A DNA stretch of 12,831 bases, from positions 55,001-67,831 of the forward strand of contig JAXCGZ010009880.1 of NCBI GenBank assembly GCA_037179515.1. Reading direction: 5' to 3'. The notes under the pieces were generated by a model. It ran no database searches, had not been told where the DNA came from, and saw only the letters and a program-made list of their open reading frames with translations. Source of the DNA: Halocaridina rubra (Eukaryota > Arthropoda > Malacostraca > Decapoda > Atyidae). Every line of letters begins with the position of its first letter. Position 1 is the stretch's first letter. Positions 1 through 10,055 of this stretch are shown here, in pieces. Position numbers and translations under genes: made by a program.

Positions 1-413
1 AGTCGAGCAGTAATCATTTCATTCTATGCTATGTCATATATTATTATTTTCTTTACATCCTTAGAGTGATTTTGTAGCTATTTTATGAGATTAATAATGA
101 AGAATAGAGCTGTTAGCTGTTATTAAGCTCTGAGCTTTAGAATTAATTTGGCATTAAGATAAAATTACAAATGCTTATTAATATAACAAATAGACTTTTA
201 GGCAAATGAAATTTATAGATGCCAGTAATATTAACCTTAAGCGCACTTATGCTTTACATTAAAAAAGTGTACAATTTTGTATGAAGTCTCTCTTCTATGT
301 ACGTATGTTTCTCATTTTCAGAAAGCAATTTTACGTATGCTCTTGAATTTTCAGAATGAATTGTACCTTTATTTAGGGTTTTACATTTTCTAAAAGAAAT
401 TTCACAGCTATTA
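1..413. other. AT-rich unannotated DNA
   Basis: AT-rich sequence with stop codons in all frames and no open frame of note. I see no repeat array, tRNA-like box or splice-delimited exon that I can support. Confidence 0.6.
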
Positions 414-660
414 GTAGCCAGGCACCAACCGCCCGTTGCGATACTACAGCTGATGGGTCTTATGGACTTGAATAAGACTGTCCAGTAAAGTTCGATGTTT
501 AGTCTTCTTTCAGTTGCGGTTCTCTTTCCATGCCTACATCTACACCGAATATTATTGGTTATTCATTACACATCCCTTATTATTCCTTCACATATGATAA
601 GTCACAATACTCCCCATCTGTTTCTCTCTGTTTTCTTCGTGCCCATGCCCGATGAGGGTA
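414..660 (+). repeat. Possible degraded copy of a dispersed decapod repeat
   Basis: The stretch starting at GCCAGGCACCAACCGCCCG and continuing through GCCTACATCTACACCGAAT (about 532-550) resembles, from memory, a high-copy interspersed repeat of decapod crustaceans. It has the same order of landmarks: a GCCAGGCACCA head, then GATACTAC, then a CACCGAAT segment and a pyrimidine-rich tail ending near GATGAGGGTA. The copy is diverged and has no long coding capacity; the 103-codon open frame from 495 is low-complexity and hydrophobic, and I do not treat it as a gene. Both boundaries are approximate. The family name and the assignment to decapods are recollection and have not been searched. Confidence 0.35.
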
Positions 661-1250
661 GAGTTTTTTTTTATTTTTTTGGCCCATCCTGGTGTCACAA
701 TCATAAAGAAAACATATTACTAATTCTTAGTATTTGCATACGAAGAATTTACGTATACAGTACCCGTATACTTTTGAACTCCGTTTTACAAGTAATTAGT
801 ATTTAATTTTCAAAACTATGCAAAAGTTTGCCTTTACAGAAAGAGAGTGTTTATATTTTTAGTAAAGTCACTGTTACAAATGCTTAAGTTTTTCTATTGA
901 GAAATAAATTGCACAGATACAGTTTTACATTTTAACAGATAATTTATATAGGCAATTATTAAGCTAGTCATACACACACTTACCCTTGTATCTTTTTGCT
1001 TGTAATTGAATTAATAAATGATACCAACTTCACCAAAAAAGAAATAGATATCTCTTCTTCATCCTGTGTAAAAATGATAAAAGTATTCTCATAACACTAT
1101 GAAAAAGGATATCTCCATTACTAGAGGCCCTAGATGGAGACGTTGGAAAATAATCCTTTCTAGGAAATGGGAAAAGCTTTTAGCCTTTTTTCTAGATGAT
1201 GATATGCCTTGAGGGTTGGTTCATATTTCTTGCCTCCTCACATTCTATTA
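661..1250. other. AT-rich unannotated DNA
   Basis: A 590-bp AT-rich stretch with short T-runs (about 665-680). No open frame looks coding, and I see no recognisable repeat or RNA gene. It runs directly into the compound microsatellite at 1251. Confidence 0.6.
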
Positions 1251-1760
<510 letters not shown>

Positions 1761-1910
1761 GCGTAAATAATTTTTCTTGAAGATTATATATCTTAGTGTC
1801 CTGATATTCCTAGAAAATAAGTTTGTTTGTTGCTGTTTGTGAATGTGTGTAGATCATTCTTCTCGAGGGCTCTCTATTCCTTTGTTTTTATTTTCGTATT
1901 CTTAAAAATT

Positions 1911-2042
<132 letters not shown>

Positions 2043-2200
2043 ACTGTGTCTTTGTGACGCCATGAATTTGCAATATTGCTGATGCACGAATCAGTAAAAT
2101 AACATGCTTTCTCATAAATGTCATATGTGTTGACCTTGGCAGTCATGTTGCTTCAGTTTAAGATGATAATGTGTATGACTGGGTATGTTAAGATCGTCAT

Positions 2201-2352
<152 letters not shown>

Positions 2353-2523
2353 TTCCCTAGAAAATGCAATTTTGTGAAATATGATATACAAACACCGTAG
2401 GCTACTTTTCATATATTACGTTTTCTAATCCGAGGTATTTATGCCTAAGCAGGCTAGAAGTCGTTTTTTTCATAGGAATATATTTTTTATACATTAAATT
2501 GTTAATAAGCAGATTAGGTTCTG

Positions 2524-2566
2524 TTTATTATTGTTATTATTATTGTTATTATTATTATTATTATTA

Positions 2567-2651
<85 letters not shown>

Positions 2652-2688
2652 CATTATTATCATTATTATCATTATTATTATTATTATT
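2524..2688. repeat. (ATT)n microsatellite with GTT and ATC variants
   Basis: A second ATT array, about 170 bp downstream of the first and in the same orientation. Variant units sit at the edges: GTT at the 5' side (2532-2547) and a regular ATCATT alternation at the 3' side (about 2650-2673). The centre is pure. Variants concentrated at the ends fit slippage-driven homogenisation of the core. Confidence 0.96.
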
Positions 2689-2719
2689 GAAAATTCTTAA
2701 ATCGGCTTAAGTATAGACC

Positions 2720-2850
2720 CAAAGCCTGTTTTCCCCCTTAGGGAGGGGGAAAGAATACTTCCTCCGTGTTCCCCTGCGTGATGTAAAAGCCGACTCAATG
2801 GGGTGGAAGAGAATTCAATCCTCTGAACTTTCCTCTCAAAACGAGTCAAG
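2720..2850. repeat. Possible dispersed repeat with a C/G-rich hairpin
   Basis: The region around AGAATACTTCCTCCGTGTTC (2753-2772), with CCTGCGTGATGTAAAAGCCG after it, resembles a short dispersed repeat that I recall from decapod sequences, where a GGGGGAA-AGAATACTTCC core precedes a GTAGAAGGCGAC-like segment. An 8-bp perfect stem (2730-2737 with 2745-2752, TTTCCCCC/GGGGGAAA, 7-nt loop) lies at its start. The match is from memory and boundaries are approximate. Confidence 0.3.
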
Positions 2851-3369
2851 GTATTTTACTCTGACTCAGTTGCTTGTTGCTTGAGTGAATATTTGCTATT
2901 AATTGGCATATACATTTTGCTCTGCAAACGTATAGTATGACCACTGATTACTTTCACTTTTCATACAATTTACCGTATGAGTGTTTATTTGTAAGGCTTG
3001 AATTCATAGTGTTTATTGAGCTTAAAGGTAATTATTGGTTTCGTCAAATTAGCTTTGGTGAAGTGTATAAAATCTGTTTGCAACAATCAGGTCAATTTCG
3101 CTGAGTTGGTATATGTATTGACAGTCTTCCCCGTAAAGAGCTTTCGGATTTTAGCATGGCACCCATTTCTATTTGCTGTTTTATGGGTCAACTATTCGGT
3201 TCCGGTTTTACGTCACGAACTCCCTTTTCTTCTAAGGGCTAGGACGGTTGCCTTCTTGCGAAGGACTTGTTTTGGCAGATGCAATCGTTACCCTGAGTGC
3301 ATGCCATTGCTAACCTCAGACCGTGACGGGGCGCGAACCCTCGACCTGACGCCGCAACTATTAATTTTC

Positions 3370-3507
3370 ATTATGTGGGTGGACACAGACAGGTTGGAGC
3401 TTGGGTATTAAAGCCAAAAGTCTTTCACCAATGCCCCATGGTGGGCTTGATCTCGGGTTGTTACACTCCGAGTCGAGTGCTCTAGTCACTGCACTACGCG
3501 ATCATCT
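3370..3507 (-). repeat. tRNA-derived SINE, copy C (minus strand)
   Basis: Read on the minus strand from about 3507, the sequence has a tRNA-like head. An A-box region (about 3486-3498 on plus, reading TAGTGCAGTGACTAGAGC) is followed by an anticodon-arm-like segment carrying GACTCGG and a B box GATCAAGCC (plus 3444-3452) that fits GWTCRANNC. Downstream of the tRNA part comes a body with CCAACCTGTCTGTGTCC (plus 3383-3399), shared with the copy at 7783. This arrangement is that of a RNA polymerase III-transcribed SINE copied by a LINE in trans. The 3' end and target-site duplication are not clear. The 131-codon plus-strand open frame at 3016-3411 only overlaps its antisense side and is not a gene. 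Confidence 0.65.
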
Positions 3508-3538
3508 TAAGTAATTTTAATATTTTTTTTATTCTTTT

Positions 3539-3539
<1 letters not shown>

Positions 3540-3580
<41 letters not shown>

Positions 3581-3635
3581 CTACTACTACTACTACTACT
3601 ACTACCACTACCTACTACTACTACTACTACTACTA

Positions 3636-3712
<77 letters not shown>
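3540..3712. repeat. (CTA)n microsatellite with CCTA and CCA variants
   Basis: About 173 bp of CTA/ACT repeats, interrupted by single-base insertions (ACCTAC near 3580 and 3611) and ACC units (near 3604 and 3639). It follows SINE copy C by about 30 bp. Confidence 0.96.
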
Positions 3713-3831
3713 GCCTAAAGTCGCCTCTTTCTAATTTCTGATAAGCCAAGCTGGTTATCTGGCATTGTCTTTAGAGTTAATTCCTGACTTTACTTTTCAT
3801 TTATTTTCTTTTATTGCAGAAATCGAGAAAA

Positions 3832-3920
3832 GTTTGTTTGTTTTTTGTTTGTTTGTTTGTTTGTTTGTTTGTTTGTTTGTTTGTTTGTTTGTTTGTTTGT
3901 TTGTTTGTTTGTTTGTTTTG
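3832..3920. repeat. (GTTT)n microsatellite
   Basis: About 89 bp of GTTT with one T-run expansion (3840-3846). SINE and LINE tails often seed such A/T-rich arrays, but no element is recognisable beside this one. Confidence 0.96.
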
Positions 3921-5898
3921 AGGTCATACTTGACTTGTCTGTTTTTCTAAACTCTGGATTTATTACTTGAAAAAACTCTGTTGTATATTCAGATATGAAT
4001 TTGGGAGTATTAATTTTCTCTTCACACGAATAAACTGTATTTCGTTGAATAAAGCTTATGGTGTCCACCCGCGTTACAAGAGCCACTTGAGGTTAAGAAG
4101 AAATACAGTGAAATGGCATCCCTCCTATGACATTCCCAGTCATTAGATATAGGAGGTATATGTAGGAACACTAGCTTTAGGCTCTGGAGCTTCGAGGAGA
4201 TCACATATCGCAAATAGAGCATTATGTCATTAATTTGTCTACACGTGTGAACTTCTAGGCTTATATCACCTGACACCATACGAACTAAACTATAATTCCT
4301 TTGCAATTAAAATGTATTGCACACCTCGCCTTTTAAAATTCCTTTATATATTTTCAAAAACCTTCGCTCTCCTTTCATCCTCTTCCAATAAATGTGAGAT
4401 ATTCTTCAAAATCTGAGCCAATTCTCGCAGCCGCAAAATCACCCCTGATTCATCTTTTGGAGCTCAATTGAATCGGTGGTGACAGCCACTTATAGCTCAC
4501 CGCGTTCCCTTTTCTTCGCCGGGATTACAACTCATTGATCTTTTAAACCAATATCGACAATTTCATTATGAGGCATTTGTAGCTGTCACCCTTTCCCTGT
4601 TCAGAGTCATCCATTTATATGGATCTATAGTTTCCCTTTAGCTTCATCTTTTATGTTGCTTGTGTAAGGATAATTAGTCTCAGAGTAAGGTTCATCTGAG
4701 ATTTTAACATGAAATACATCACGCTTAAGACAAAACAATGTGAAATTGAATTGTCAGTTCCATATCCTAACAAAATAGATAATATTCTTCTAAAATATTC
4801 TTAGCAATGTACCAAAACTTGAGGATTAGTGTTACTGACTAGTTTTATAAAATGCCATTATCAAGACTACTATAAGTTGTTTTCTAGGAGGTATCCATAA
4901 ATTAGTGCAAACATTTCTGTGCAATTTTCAAACATTTATGAAATAATGTTATTTTATTCTTAGCATTTATACAGTATATTTATGAAAATTATTGTCAAAG
5001 TATTTACCAAGTATTAATTATGTTTCCTCCAAAGGATTTACAAAATACTTATTTTTTTTTTTTCCTCTAAGCATTTACGACGTACTCATGAAATGATATA
5101 TGATTCCTTTCATAACATACGAGTATGGCAAGCCCTTCTGAATCTGTTTTTCTTTGTCGGGAAACCCATTCCGATTGCGATATTTGATAATGATACCGAT
5201 CTGTTACACCTATTTCTGTGGCTGTGATTTTCCTGAATAGTGTATTTAATTATGAAAAATCCTTTCTAATGTTTATAGTCATGTGTGTTTAAGTTAGTCT
5301 AAGGTGCTATTTACCTGTACATTTATTTTTGGTGATGGGTGGATACTATTCAAATGAGGAGTTGACTGTTCTCTGTTCTTCAAGTGTCCCTTTTTCTCCA
5401 TTGTGGCACTTAAACTATATGCGTTACACTTTATAGATATTGTTAAGTCACCTAACCCAAAATAACCTAACAATTTACGGGGGTTATTACATTTACATGG
5501 GGTTCCTGGGTAACTCATCTTTTCAAGATCCCACATTGAAGTATAGTACATAATTTGAAAACAGGTTATATCATCTTCTCAACGCTAGATTCCTTTGTAG
5601 CACCAAACTGTCGTCTCCACATTTCCAATATATCATACATTTTATGTTAATAAGCTTTAATTTATTGCAATTGCAGTCTATTACATCCTTAGAAAACACC
5701 TTATTTAATCATCTTTACTATGTTCAGAATTTCAGGTCCTTTGCTCTTCACACATGATTTATGTTAGAAGTTCAACATTTTAGTCTAACTTTAGTAGGTT
5801 ATTTTTGCTTTTATTTTTCATCTTTTGCTCTTTCAGTTGCCATTGTAGTATTATTATTAAAATTTGGAAACTTGTCTAAGCTTGCGTAGTGTAGTTTT
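3921..5898. other. AT-rich unannotated DNA, about 2 kb
   Basis: No supportable gene, tRNA-like box or repeat array. Open frames of 85 to 94 codons (minus strand 3811-4086, 4022-4306, 5294-5551) show no domain, biased composition or start context that would favour coding. A 13-nt T-run is at about 5051-5063. An imperfect inverted repeat (5439-5448 with 5465-5474, 9 of 10 paired) encloses CCTAACCC-like sequence. If the window is intronic, I cannot identify exons here. Confidence 0.55.
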
Positions 5899-6016
5899 TG
5901 TGCATGTGCATATGTGTGTGTGTGTGTGTATGTATGTGTATGTATGTGTGTGTGTATGTGAGTGTATGTATGTATGTGTGTGTATGTATGTGTGTGTATG
6001 TGTGTGAGTGTGTTTG
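5899..6016. repeat. Imperfect TG/TATG microsatellite
   Basis: A TG-rich array with interspersed TATG, GAGTG and GCATG units. It is much less pure than the arrays at 1251 and 6484 and looks like an older or decaying version of the same sequence type. Confidence 0.9.
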
Positions 6017-6483
6017 CGAGAGCTCTTGCGCATCTGTGTTCTTCTTAAAAAGGATTATTTAGTATATATTTTGTCTCGTATCTTACCAAAACACTTGAGC
6101 CTTAGTCACTTGCACTCACTCCCTTTCATATTTTGAAAATGCTTATGGATGTTGGTTGCGGCAGATCCCTATTTTTTTCTCTCTCTCATATTCTGGCTAT
6201 ATCTTATCGCCTTTGTCTTTGAAATATTGACTTTCAGTCCTCTTTTATCCCAGGATAAAGAAGTCAGTATCGATTCCCACTCACACCTCCCTAGGAAAGA
6301 ATCTCCATTTCATGCATATCAACATCCAAATCTCTCCAATTTACCTCTCCTCAATCTCCACAAAAGCCGATATTCTCACTGATAAAGATTTTTTTTCTTC
6401 GTTCTCTCTTAAAAGTATATCAGATTGAGATTCTTTTAGGTACGGTCATTTGTGCAGATTAGTATCTTTTTTTCTTTATTGTA
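6017..6483. other. Unannotated DNA
   Basis: No supportable feature. The 77-codon open frame at 6149-6382 begins with a hydrophobic stretch, but it has no recognisable domain and lies between repeat arrays. I do not call it a gene. Confidence 0.55.
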
Positions 6484-7461
<978 letters not shown>

Positions 7462-7782
7462 TAGTTCTTTTCTTTAAACTTCTTTACGGACTCACACTAA
7501 ATTTAGAAATTACTGTGGGTGTAACTTCAAAACACTTTATGTGCAGACTAGTAAACATTTAGGCAGACAGCATCTGGCTGAAGGAAAGTTCAAAGGTTAC
7601 CTTGGGCCAAGAGAAGGCTCAGGGAAGATAATGGAAGTATAAAATGAGATTAGAGAATATAGGCTGAAAGTAAGCAGAAATTTAGAAATTAGGTTGAGAT
7701 AATTATTTTTAACTTTGGTTTAGTAAAGAACAATTATTCTTAACGACATCCAGGCGAGCATATTCTTCCATTCCTCTTTGTA
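7462..7782. other. Unannotated DNA
   Basis: About 320 bp between the large array and the SINE pair. No open frame, repeat or RNA box that I can support. Confidence 0.55.
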
Positions 7783-7920
7783 ACGTAGAAGCGCAGTGGT
7801 CAGAGCTCTTGACTCGGAGAGTGAAAAACTCATGTTCGAGTCCACCGTTGGGCGTTAGGATGAGCATCCATCCTTATATTCCCAATTCCAGCTTGTCTGT
7901 GTATACCCCCCTTCAAATAG
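7783..7920 (+). repeat. tRNA-derived SINE, copy A (plus strand)
   Basis: The tRNA-like head has an A-box region TAGAAGCGCAGTGG (7786-7799) followed by TCAGAGC, an anticodon-arm-like segment with GACTCGG (7811-7817), and a B box GTTCGAGTCC (7834-7843) matching GWTCRANNC. The spacing of about 50 bp between boxes is that of a tRNA gene. The non-tRNA body shares the CCAGCTTGTCTGTGTA segment (7888-7903) with copy C (minus strand near 3383-3399), so the relation is more than shared tRNA ancestry. The acceptor stem does not pair well, so this is a SINE and not a functional tRNA. Its 3' part appears to be interrupted by copy B at about 7920. Confidence 0.7.
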
Positions 7921-8067
7921 ATTTTTTTTTTTTTTGCGTCATTATTGGTCCCTATTTGGTGGTGGACACCGATGAATCGCAGCTTCCTATCGCCTTGTTG
8001 TGGACTCGAACGCGGGTTCATTACTTCCCGAGTAGACCACTGTACCAGTTATGCTATGGCGCCCCAT
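7921..8067 (-). repeat. tRNA-derived SINE, copy B (minus strand) with poly(A) tail
   Basis: On the minus strand the element starts near 8065 with GGGGCGCCATAGCAT. It has an A-box region (TAGCATAACTGGTACAGTGG, plus 8037-8056), an anticodon-arm-like segment with ACTCGGG, and a B box GTTCGAGTCC (plus 8002-8011) identical to that of copy A. The body includes GGTGTCCACCA, close to copy C. It ends in about 14 A residues on the minus strand (T-run at 7922-7935). The hexamer AAATAG occurs at 7915-7920, beside the tail, and again at 8068-8073, beside the head; it may be a short target-site duplication. Confidence 0.65.
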
Positions 8068-8073
8068 AAATAG

Positions 8074-8400
8074 GCATAAATTGGTATTAATAGACTCACT
8101 CATACCAGCTCTATCTCTTTGCTTACAACAGTCCATCACTTGCTTTTACTTGGCTATATTAACTTATATTTGTTTATTTATTAATTATATATTTATTTGT
8201 GTATTTATTCAGTTTATTTATTCTTTAACTGCAAATTTATTTTCATTTGAAAAGAGTAAAGGAAACATGATTTCCTGGAGGAGAAAACCTGAAAATTCTT
8301 GCTTTCACCAACGCGCAGTGGACAAGTTAATTGCTTTTTTCCAAGACAAATGACACAGCATTCCTCTTTTCGTGTTGAATATTGCACAGCTGTTGATCAT

Positions 8401-8401
<1 letters not shown>
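8074..8401. other. AT-rich unannotated DNA
   Basis: T/A-rich sequence (about 8140-8240 is mainly TTTATT-like). The 100-codon open frame at 8051-8353 begins inside SINE copy B and shows no domain, so it is not called. Confidence 0.55.
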
Positions 8402-8487
<86 letters not shown>

Positions 8488-8515
8488 AGAGAGAGTTAGA
8501 GAGAGAGAGAGAGAG
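8402..8515. repeat. (GA)n microsatellite
   Basis: 84 bp of pure GA (8402-8485), followed by two GTTAGA interruptions and more GA to 8515. Same orientation as the (GA)59 tract at 1922. Confidence 0.97.
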
Positions 8516-8694
8516 TATCTCAAGAAAGAAAAATGAGGCCTAAAAATCTCCAGTAATTTATAAACGTATGTTAGAGGTATGAAGTTGGTGGGGCATCGTG
8601 AGCTATATCTATTTGCACAGTCATTACGGACTTAAAAATAAAGATATTTTCTTAACCCTGGAAGCATCACATCTCAGTCTCCTAATATCTGTAT

Positions 8695-9417
8695 TTGAAG
8701 ATGATCCTCTTCTTCTTCTTACACACATACACACACACACATAAAGCACAAGGGCAGGAGAGAAAGGAACTAGAAAAAAGAATAAAGAAGCTGGAAGAGG
8801 AAAAGAGTCAACTAGAATCTAGAATTTCTAATCAAGAAGATAAAAACAAACAGCTGAATGACAACCTAAAGGAATTAGATGTTAGTTCACTGCTCTCTTC
8901 TGAGAGAGACGAGATTGCTGCTTGGAATGTCCAGATTAAGGAAAACATTGAACAGTTCAGAAAAGAGTTCCAAGAGCTGAATATGGAAAATGATGCCATG
9001 AAAACTTTCTTTGCTGATGCACTAAAGGGGAATGTGGCAGTAAAAGAGGCTGTAAAAGTGGTGGCACTGGAAAACATAGAAACAGTTGACTATAAAGAGA
9101 CAGTAATCGAAAAAATGAAAGACGTTGTGATGGAAAGGGCAAACCCACTCATCAGACAGGCACTTGATAAGGAGAAGACAGTGGTAATTACAGGCATATG
9201 CGAATCCCAGGAGCCAACATGGCAGGGGAGACTTGAAGAAAATAAAGCTAACGTTGTAGACCTGATAAGAAAGCTTGGAGTAGTATGTGGTCCTGAGGAT
9301 ATTGTAAACATACACCAACTAGGTAAATATTCGAGGGAAGGAAAGCCGAGACCAACAAAAGTAACCTTTGAGAGAGGGGAAACATGTAGGGAAATATTGT
9401 TGAGAAAAAAAGTCTAA
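8695..9417 (+). CDS. LINE ORF1 protein, N-terminal part (coiled coil and RRM-like domain)
   Basis: An RNA-binding, nucleic-acid-chaperone-type ORF1 protein expected to package the element RNA. The first true ATG of this frame is at 8701. Residues 3 to 16 derive from TTC and CA low-complexity DNA and are probably flanking sequence, not element. Residues about 18-62 are a charged heptad-like coiled coil (KELEKRIKKLEEEKSQLESR), with a second helical stretch at about 72-100. Residues about 161-238 look like the RRM-like domain of L1/CR1 ORF1 proteins: a VVITGI first strand, a helix VVDLIRKLGV, then IHQLGKYSREGKPRPTKVTF. The frame ends at a TAA (9415-9417) just after a 7-A run (9405-9411). The conserved C-terminal continuation is in other frames downstream, so this stop is a frameshift product. 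Family level is firm; exact function is inferred from homologues. Confidence 0.75.
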   Translation: MKMILFFFLHTYTHTHKAQGQERKELEKRIKKLEEEKSQLESRISNQEDKNKQLNDNLKELDVSSLLSSERDEIAAWNVQIKENIEQFRKEFQELNMENDAMKTFFADALKGNVAVKEAVKVVALENIETVDYKETVIEKMKDVVMERANPLIRQALDKEKTVVITGICESQEPTWQGRLEENKANVVDLIRKLGVVCGPEDIVNIHQLGKYSREGKPRPTKVTFERGETCREILLRKKV

Positions 9418-9627
9418 AAGACCTTCAAGAATTCAAAGAAGTGTTCATTAGACGATGCAGAACACAGGAAGAGATGGGAAAGATAAAAAAACTTGTTGCA
9501 AGAGGCAAGAAGGTTAAATGATGAAAGAAATGAAGAAGAGAAGAAAAATTTTCATTACAGAGTCCTTCCAGACAAAGGGGAGATAAAGAAGATAATGACA
9601 GAAGATCAGGGGATGGGGCCTCATTAA
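9411..9627 (+). pseudogene. LINE ORF1 C-terminal part, frameshifted
   Basis: The ORF1 C-terminus continues after the break at 9405-9411. Frame three (from 9411) reads SLKDLQEFKEVFIRRCRTQE and then leaves frame at a second 7-A run (9485-9491). From about 9487 the original ORF1 frame resumes with NLLQEARRLNDERNEEEKKN and FHYRVLPDKGEIKK, and ends at a TAA at 9625-9627. The EARRLN and FHYRVLP segments are typical of the C-terminus of this ORF1 type. One base appears lost at the first run and one gained at the second, so the two indels compensate. ORF2's frame is open from 9534 and overlaps this segment. Confidence 0.65.
9546..9552 (+). promoter_or_regulatory. Candidate -1 ribosomal frameshift heptamer A AAU UUU
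   Basis: In the ORF1 frame the codons at 9547-9549 and 9550-9552 are AAT and TTT, preceded by A, which fits the canonical X XXY YYZ slippery pattern. A -1 slip here would enter the ORF2 frame, which is open from 9534 through the endonuclease without a stop. No strong downstream stem or pseudoknot is obvious by eye, and a chance match is possible. Confidence 0.35.
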
Positions 9628-9629
9628 GA

Positions 9630-10055
9630 TTGTTATACACAAATGCTGATGGATTAGCTGGTAAGGCAGTAGAATTAAAAGATAGGATTCACAACAGTAA
9701 GGCAGATATAGTAGCAATTACAGAGACTAAGTTGAGTGAGGACATAAACAGTGTCACAGTTTTTCCTAAGGGCTTCAGAATACTAAGGGTTGAAAGATCT
9801 GAGAGGACTGGTGGAGGGATAGCACTGCTCATAAGTGAAAGGATTCAAGTCGAAGAAATAAACTTGGCTTTAGAAAGTGAGTTCAAGGAATTTCTTGTTG
9901 CTCGCATAAATACTGGGTCAGAGAGCATTATAATAACTGTTGTGTACAACCCACCAAGGAACCAAAATAGGCTTGAAGTTTATGAGGAAAGTCATATAGG
10001 TACTATTGAAGTCATAAACTCAGTTGTTAACATGGCACGGGAAAAAAAAATTTAG
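9630..10055 (+). CDS. LINE ORF2, endonuclease N-terminal part
   Basis: First two thirds of the APE-type endonuclease that nicks target DNA. The frame is open back to 9534, with no ATG before the domain; 9630 is a TTG. Visible motifs are YTNADGLAGK (residues 3-12, with the metal-site Asn), IVAITETKL (27-35, with catalytic Glu32), RTGGGIALLI (the central GGGI strand) and VVYNPP. The frame stops at 10053-10055 straight after a 9-A run (10042-10050); the GDFN motif that should follow is in the next frame. One extra A in the run explains the break. The missing AUG suggests ORF2 is made by frameshifting, reinitiation or a non-AUG start. Identity as an endonuclease is firm. Confidence 0.82.
   Translation: MLYTNADGLAGKAVELKDRIHNSKADIVAITETKLSEDINSVTVFPKGFRILRVERSERTGGGIALLISERIQVEEINLALESEFKEFLVARINTGSESIIITVVYNPPRNQNRLEVYEESHIGTIEVINSVVNMAREKKI

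Noticed and set aside
3325..3360. Second B-box-like sequence on the minus strand (GTTCGCGCC within GGTCGAGGGTTCGCGCCCC)
   Set aside because: Fits the B box at only 8 of 9 positions and has no A box at tRNA spacing upstream on that strand. It may be part of an unrecognised repeat body.
3016..3411. 131-codon plus-strand open frame
   Set aside because: It runs antisense into SINE copy C, has no recognisable domain and no supporting context.
4055..4075. GGTGTCCACCC near 4060-4070, similar to the SINE body of copies B and C
   Set aside because: About 10 bp of similarity without the tRNA part; too short to call a SINE fragment.
5439..5474. Telomere-like CCTAAC motifs (arthropod telomere is TTAGG)
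   Set aside because: Only a few isolated units within an imperfect inverted repeat, not a tandem array.
6149..6382. 77-codon open frame with a hydrophobic N-terminus
   Set aside because: Short, with no domain and no neighbouring gene structure; expected by chance in this much DNA.
7783..8067. Functional tRNA genes
   Set aside because: Both B boxes are perfect, but acceptor stems do not pair convincingly, anticodon loops are off-length, and both continue into a shared non-tRNA body.
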